A stretch of DNA of 64,000 nt, taken from positions 350,686 through 414,685 of the forward strand of contig NW_006768809.1 in the NCBI RefSeq assembly GCF_000204055.1, read 5' to 3'. A model generated the notes under the pieces. It worked only from the letters and a program-made list of their open reading frames with translations, was not told where the DNA came from and searched no databases. Positions within the stretch are counted from its first letter, which is position 1, and the number at the start of each line of letters is the position of its first letter. Origin of the DNA: Melampsora larici-populina 98AG31. Taxonomy: Eukaryota; Basidiomycota; Pucciniomycetes; Pucciniales; Melampsoraceae. Positions 58,166-64,000 of this stretch are shown here, in pieces. Position numbers and translations under genes: made by a program.

Positions 58166-58523
58166 AGGACGGCACTATTTGGCGCCCGGATTTTAAGGTC
58201 TGACACCCGGTTGTCGGATAGTTGAATTTTCACACAGCCCGGTTTGAAAAACCGGGCTTAAAAACGGGGCTGCATGCGTCTTTTTTTGCATAGAATTTCT
58301 CACTGGCCTTAATCGTCACCATAAGTCTAAATGTTGTGGACCTTGGTACAACTCGGTATTACCCTGGTTAGTCATATATATAGCATATGACATGTAAAAG
58401 AAAGTCAAGTCACATTTGATTTTATTTCATGAAACTTATACAACTTTAAAACGAGTGTGATGAGTAAATGAATGTGATATGATAACAACAGAAAGAGACA
58501 GATGAACACAACACAAAAAGTAT
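58166..58523. other. Spacer with CCCGG-rich hairpins
   Basis: Contains CACCCGGTT, AGCCCGGTTTGAAAAACCGGGCT (hairpin at 58218-58240) and related boxes. Similar GCCCGG boxes recur at 63780-63860 on the far side of the MULE gene, so the two may be subterminal regions of one MULE element. Confidence 0.4.
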
Positions 58524-61500
58524 CTATTTACTGGGGCCAGTCTTGCCTAGTTCGGCCCAGGTGTGCATATGACCTTGATACTTTTCAATCCAACTCAACA
58601 TCTTAGTATTCTCGAGCACTGCTGCATTGCGGTGCTTACCAAATACATCCGGTAAAGGCAGAACAGATGGGTCTTTGATCTCCAAGGCGACAAAATGAAT
58701 TTTATTGACAAACACAAGTACAATTGGGGTTTGCGTGTTTGGTGTGGTGCAATAAGGGAAAAAAGTGTTGCAGTTTTCTTGGCAAGGATCCAACAATATG
58801 ATTGGACAATCATAAGCACTTGCTATCACAAACCCCGTCCATGGCATTCGTAACCAGTAACGGTTAGAGCATTCGACTTCGTGGTGATCAAGTCGAATGA
58901 GTAGATCTTGAACTATCTCGGCAGCCGCTGATACCTGGCTCTGAGTCTTCATGGGACGTGTTGGAGTCGTAGATATAAGCAATTCATGATCTTGAGCATG
59001 CAAAGTAAGTTCGTCGAATAACTTCTGTCAAACATCTGAATATGAATTTTCAGAAAAAGAACCAATACTATGTGCAATAGCATAGTACAGTCAAACCTCT
59101 AAAATCCGGTGGGCTTGGTGGACGCCTTTTGGACCGGATAGCAGAGGTTATCGGATTTTAGAGTTGAACTCCCTGCTAAAAACCCAACTTGGTGGACCAA
59201 AATTTGACCGCATATCAGAGGTTATTGGATTTTCGAGGACCGGATTGCAGAGGTTTGACTGTATCCACAATTTCCAAAAGCAGGCGGGTTGTATGTTGAC
59301 TTGATGTACGGTACGATGAAGGCAGGAAGCTGTTGCAGGATCCACTGATCTTGACCCGAGGTAAGAACATTTTCCCCAACATTTTTCTCGACTAATGTGT
59401 TCAAGTTGGCTTTGCTGTCTTCTATAGCACCTTCTTCTGACATCGGGAAAACTGCATTCCCAAAGACTCGGCTGGCTTCAAGTGTAATTCTGACTTTTGG
59501 ATCACTTGTTGGATAGCCCAAATCTTTGGCGATGAGCAACATGGAAACTTTGGGAACCAGCACACGGCGAATGAAGAATTCAGGAGGAAAAGGGGCCGCT
59601 TTGTCGGCATCCAGTGCAGCGGTGGAAGATTTGGACAAAAACATTCTGGTGAGTGTGTTGAACAGGATCACAAATCCTCGTTGGCCATAGCTGAGAGGTA
59701 ATGGAATGTGATTAGTCATTTAATCAAATAACAACTGTGGAAGTACCAGACACTTACTAGCCGGGGTGCTCCACTTCAAAACTCTCAAAGTTGCTATCCA
59801 AACTGAACATGTGTTGTCTTTGTTTTTTCCACTTGATTCTGATATCCTCCAGAAAAGGCAAAGAGGTTTGATTATTAACAATCTGCACAAGATAATCCAT
59901 GTGCTCCTGAATGCGCCTAAGACACCAATTGATTAGTGCTACTTCTAATCAAGACTCAGCAAGATGAACTTACTGCTCTAGCATGCTAAAGTCGATTGTA
60001 GTTGGCTAACCTTCACGTATTCCAAAAGGTATCACGGCTCGTTCAACATGCTGTAGCTCACAATGCTCTGTAGTTGTTGGCCACTGAAGTATTACTGATC
60101 AGCAAGTCTGATAAGTACTTCTTCAACAAAGACATCACTTACAATCGCATCTGGCATAGCGTCGAGAATAGCTTTCATTGCCAGAAGTTTCTTGGATGGC
60201 TCTGACGGATAAGGCTCTTTGCAATATGGACACTCATTCGCGTCATCATCTTCCTGTGCATCCGACATACTGACATCAGAATGTGATTCATGATCTGATG
60301 GACTTGAAATAAAATATTCGACTGATGTAGGACTCTGAGGGGCCGCTTCTTCAAGAGGAATTGGTGCTGGTAAATTTGTCAGGGTTGGACAATAATTTGC
60401 ACAATGTCCTGCCACCTTGCAGGTGCTACATTTGAAAACTCTCTTTACCTGAGGAATTGAAGTTGTCGAGAGTCTAGACGCTGAGATTGGTTGAGAAAAA
60501 GTTACAGTTGACTTTGACGACTGTTTGACCCCCTCAGGATCATTACAGGTCGAAGTTGAGGCTGGATTCGGTTGAGAATAAGACTCATTTGGTTTGACTG
60601 GTGGAACTTTTGAAATGGTTGAGACTTTGGAATTTTTGGAAGCTTCGGATTTTGAAGTCAAAGCCTTAGGTGTTTGAGAACCTTGATTTTGAGATTGTGA
60701 AGAAGATCCTTTTGCAGTCGAAACACGAGCCTTCTTGGCTGCCCTTGTAGCTTCTTTTTCAGCTTCCTTGGCTTCCTTGATTTCTTCTAACTCAAAATCT
60801 GACTTCCATCGCCCTTCCTTTTGAGAGGCACCAGGACGTTTCAGATTGTTTCGAGGCCTGCCACGGTTGTTTGTTTTGACAATTGCGTTTTGAATCGGAA
60901 TAAGTGAATAGCGGCCGGTTTCTAGTTTTGAAAGTTCCTCATAGATCTTCCGGAGGGAATGTTCTGGAAGTTCAATGAGTTGATCTAACTTTGACCTGAC
61001 AGCTTTCTTGAGGTCATCGAGACATCCCGGAGGGGCGACAAGGCTTGAATGCCATTGGGGATGAACCAGATCGCGCAATAAATTATCAGCCATTTCCAAA
61101 GACCGGGCTAACTCATGAGAGCATGGCAAACCCCAAGCACCACGAAAGGACTTGGTGCACGGCCGTTTGAATGAATCAGAAATGAGATCATATTGAGTTT
61201 TAATTTTGTTGAGAGCGAAATGAGTGACATGCCGATTGAGGTCTTGAAAACAACTGGGCAGGCTGAGGAGGGTTTTGTGGCTCTCAACACCAGTCGAAAT
61301 GGTGATCTCCTGGTATTGTAAATCACCTGCGCGCTTGAAGGCCTTGAAACATGTAAGCAAGTCATTGTTACGACCATCTAAGAACCTTTTGAGTCGATAG
61401 TGGCCACCTTCCACCCAAGAGGTCAATGAATTTCCAAAATGAGGTGCTTGATGAGCAGTGAATAGCGCTACAAACTTTTCGGTTCGGTTAAGCCAGGTTT

Positions 61501-63588
61501 TCTCCAAGTAATCCAGGATATGATGTTGTCAAACCATGGTAGTTACGGCTTCAAGGTTTGCATCATAATCTTCTTTTGTTGAACTTTGCATAAATTGATT
61601 CCATAGTTTCATAAATTGAGTAAATTCGGGTCCTTTGAATTTTTTTTTGCAGTTTTTGCCGATGTTGTGATTAATGTGCCATATGCACAAGAGATGACAA
61701 GAGCTAGGAAATGCTTTGGCAATTGCATTGTACAAAGCTGGCTCGGCGTCCGTGCAGAAGGTCTGTGGTTGCTGAATGTTGGTGTTCTCGGTGTCACCTT
61801 CAAAGACAACAGACTTTAACTGTTCTAGAGCCCATACATATTGCTCTTCGACCTTGCTGTGCATGAAACAGAGGGCTATTGTAAAGGTTTGGTGGGTGTT
61901 GGTGGTGCCTAAAATGTGAAGGAGTGGAAGTTGTAATCTATTCGTCTTATAAGTGCAATCAAGGCCTATCACGGTAGGGAATCGACGAGCCATTTTGATT
62001 CCTTCCGGGCTAGCGATAAACAATGATTGAAGAGTGCCTTCTGCTGACGTGGTGGGGCAATATGCCCATTTAGCTTTGGAGATGAGATCAAATAAACCTT
62101 GGATTGGGGTTCGTCCGGCTAACCACTTATCACGTTGTCGATACAATGCATTCCGAATTTCTCTGACAAGAGGTTCAGACCCAGGAGCAAAATTCATGAG
62201 CGCTCGGATCTGGGCAGGCCGACATCCAGCAGAAGGGAGGTCCATCTGATGAAGAGCCTCTTCTGAAAACTGTCGATTTTTCGAGTGATAGTTAGGTTGA
62301 TCAAATGGCTCGTGGTTGTGTTTGTGTTTGTCTTTGTTCTTCAAGTCCTGCTTCACGACCCATCGGTCAATAGTTGATAGGTAGTTGATGGAGATCTCGA
62401 AAGGACAGTTAGTCATTTTGGTGGAACTTTTTCGTTCCTTGGCAACCGAATTAACCTGGCGACCAAGAGAGCATCTGTAGTAAACTCAAACTTTTTGATG
62501 ATGTTTGGTCTTGCCACTTTTGATTGAAATTCCATATCCTTGATGACGAGCCACCGTGTTCATGTACATCATACCACTTTTCAAATCCTTAAATTCCTTG
62601 CCAATTATGGGGGATTTCATGAGTCAAACAGGTTCGACACCTAACACAAGAGATAAAAGACAAGAAGGAAAAAAAGGAAAACAAAAGTTAGTTTTTGTTT
62701 GTGATCAATCATCAAACATTAATTTAGACTGAAAAACGTACCAATAGGAGGCCAATCCTCATCACGTTCAGCTTGAAGATCAAGGACAACAAGCAAGTCC
62801 TGATGATCATCGCCTACGTCTGGATTGGGATCTTTGACTGGTGTGATGACTGGATCTGGATCGTTGAGGCTTGGAGCGATGACCTGTGGGTTGGTTGATG
62901 TTGAACCAGTTGGTTTGATCACTTGCGCTACAACTGGTTTGACTGGTGCAGCAGGTTTTGGAGTTGGTACCAAAGATTGGACACTGGTGCTTGATGTAGC
63001 GTTGCTGGGGTTGTGTGTGTTGGTGCGGATGTGAGAAGACAATTCAAAAGCTTCGGATGTGGGGCTTTGAGGGGTTATCGTATGACCGCGCTGTGGAATG
63101 TCCGGGGGAGTGAAACGATATCCGTTTGAGGTTCAGTGATATGGGTGTGGTGGATAGGTGGGTGGTGGTGGATACATGTATGGGTTATAAAAAGGAGGAT
63201 ATTGCCAGTTTGGTTGATGAGGGTCAGTGTCATCTTCAGGAATAGTGTTCCTCAAATTCAAACTTGGATAATGATAAGGATTTGGCCAGTGATGGTGATG
63301 ATGAGGGTACATAAAGGGATTGTAAGCATTTGGATGAAAGGGTGGATGAAGTCCAAGTTCAGCTCCCGGGTAAACAGGTCTGGGGGGAGTGATGGTGTTT
63401 GGCAAGACTGTTTTGGACCGAGGTGGTGGTGACAAAGGTGTAGTGTTGTTTACGGAGTTTGGAATGGCTGTTTGATGGGTTGAGAAATAGAGTTGATGGT
63501 GGAGGACTTGGTGATCGCAAGTTACCGTCAAAGTAAAGAATGGCCAGGGAGAAGAAGGGTTGGGCAAAGGGAGAGCTGGTATCAGCAC
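58524..63588 (-). pseudogene. MULE transposase with FAR1 finger, zinc knuckle and OTU domain
   Basis: Minus strand. The N-terminal exon (63588-62741) is Pro/His-rich. A FAR1-type finger follows (YYRCSLGRQ, NCPFEI, HKHNHEP). The MULE core reads VIGLDCTYKTNRLQLP, HILGTTNTHQTFTIALCFMH, FCTDAEPALYNAIA, HLLCIWHINHNIGKNCKKKF. Next come a SWIM-less Lys/Ser-rich region and a zinc knuckle (FKCSTCKVAGHCANYC). The OTU part has FGNCGY split from YAIAHSIG by an insertion at 59088-59261, and HFVALEIK. In-frame TGA codons lie at 63133, 62624, 62486, 61529 and 59028. MULE transposases with FAR1 fingers are well known, and OTU fusions are frequent in rusts. The TGA codons and the split active site make it non-functional; otherwise the order and length (about 1400 residues) look complete. 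Confidence 0.8.
59088..59261. mobile_element. 174-bp Tc1/mariner-pogo-like element in the OTU exon
   Basis: Ends CAGTCAAACCTCTAAAATCC...CAGAGGTTTGACTG, flanked by TA on both sides (59086-59087, 59262-59263). Removing it with one TA restores GNCGYYAIAHSIG in the OTU domain. Internal boxes CCGGAT and TCGGATTTTAGAG form hairpins. It has no coding capacity. Confidence 0.92.
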
Positions 63589-64000
63589 TAAAGGTTGAAA
63601 AGAGTGGACATGGTGAAATCAGAACGTGGCTTACCATATTGGGAACTTGTCCAATTGTCCTTCGATGGATGCGGTTGGTCGACAACAGGTGGGTGGAGGT
63701 GGGTGGGGTGGTTTCGACTTTGACAAAAGGGGAAGTGAGAGGCGAAGAGATGAAGGAAGTGATAGCGGGCTGTGCTATCACTTACTTGCAGCCCGATTGG
63801 TTGACCAAACAGCCCGGAAACAAGGTGACAACGCCCGGTTTTGTGATGTTACAGCCCGGTAACAAAGAAATGGGCACTTAGGTGAGAGCATCCACAATCG
63901 TCTCGGTAAACAGCCTTGGTACGGTAAATTTTACCGTACCAAGGCCCAAATTCCCCACTCGTGTCCAAAATGCCCATTGGTACCTACTGAATCAGCAGAA
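63589..64000. other. Spacer with GCCCGG boxes and a strong palindrome
   Basis: AGCCCGG and GCCCGG boxes lie at 63788-63856. A sequence GAGCATCCACAATCG at about 63886 resembles ends of hAT-type small elements, and a perfect 33-base palindrome follows at 63913-63945 (GCCTTGGTACGGTAAA arm). The element, if real, runs off the window. Confidence 0.4.

Noticed and set aside
17707..63135. TGA read as a sense codon (recoding) to explain many in-frame TGA
   Set aside because: Intact genes in the window end in ordinary stops including TGA (e.g. hAT at 54521). All affected frames belong to repeats with additional damage, so mutation is the simpler explanation.
63133..63588. A separate proline/histidine-rich protein gene
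   Set aside because: It is in frame with, and directly upstream of, the MULE transposase N-terminus, separated only by one TGA, so it is treated as part of that pseudogene.

Overview
The window looks like repeat-dominated nuclear DNA of a rust fungus (Pucciniales, Puccinia/Austropuccinia type). The grounds are short introns with standard GT..AG borders, a KDZ transposon carrying a Tet/JBP-type dioxygenase, a Mutator-like (MULE) transposase joined to an OTU protease, a Tad/I-type LINE with an RNase H domain, and no clear single-copy host gene. Species is inference. One 100-N assembly gap lies at 4741-4840.

Layout. 1-901 is the right arm of a foldback element with 80-bp tandem repeats; a second, full copy lies inverted at 55782-57658. 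902-4052 holds Helitron ends. 4061-24126 is a 20-kb KDZ transposon with a perfect 8-bp target duplication (TATAGCGG). It carries a FAR1-zinc-finger/OTU gene (6934-10499, minus), a small unknown gene (about 11540-12035, minus), an intact three-exon Tet-like dioxygenase (12720-14224, plus), an acidic unknown gene with one stop (15872-17949, minus) and the KDZ transposase (18447-22798, plus). Between these genes lie arrays built on one rule: TCAC, 5-6 bases, GTGA, 7 bases, repeated.

24127-32477 holds another Helitron 5' end, several small inverted-repeat elements and one or two unassigned coding regions. 32478-about 50045 is one degenerate LINE spread out by nested insertions: a 481-bp element (35623-36103), a 7.7-kb Helitron (36459-44184) that has picked up intron-containing fragments of an ATG4-like and an S28-peptidase-like gene, a 623-bp foldback (44852-45474), and a composite insertion (46223-49090) that itself contains a hAT-like element. 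Removing the first three restores local LINE reading, in frame at the insertion points.

50530-55035 is a hAT transposon with a broken transposase. 55593-58049 is a MULE-like foldback element (11-bp duplication) with the satellite-bearing foldback inside it. 58524-63588 (minus) is a MULE transposase/OTU pseudogene whose OTU active-site segment is split by a 174-bp Tc1/mariner-pogo element. Nearly all premature stops in these transposon genes are TGA, mostly TTGA where TCGA is the likely ancestor, which suggests C-to-T decay at (T)CG sites.

Functionally this is an accessory, transposon-built region. The KDZ element is the only unit whose genes look largely intact and organised as a system: transposase, Tet-like base oxidase, DNA-binding/OTU protein and helically phased palindrome arrays at both ends and in the intergenic and intronic spaces.
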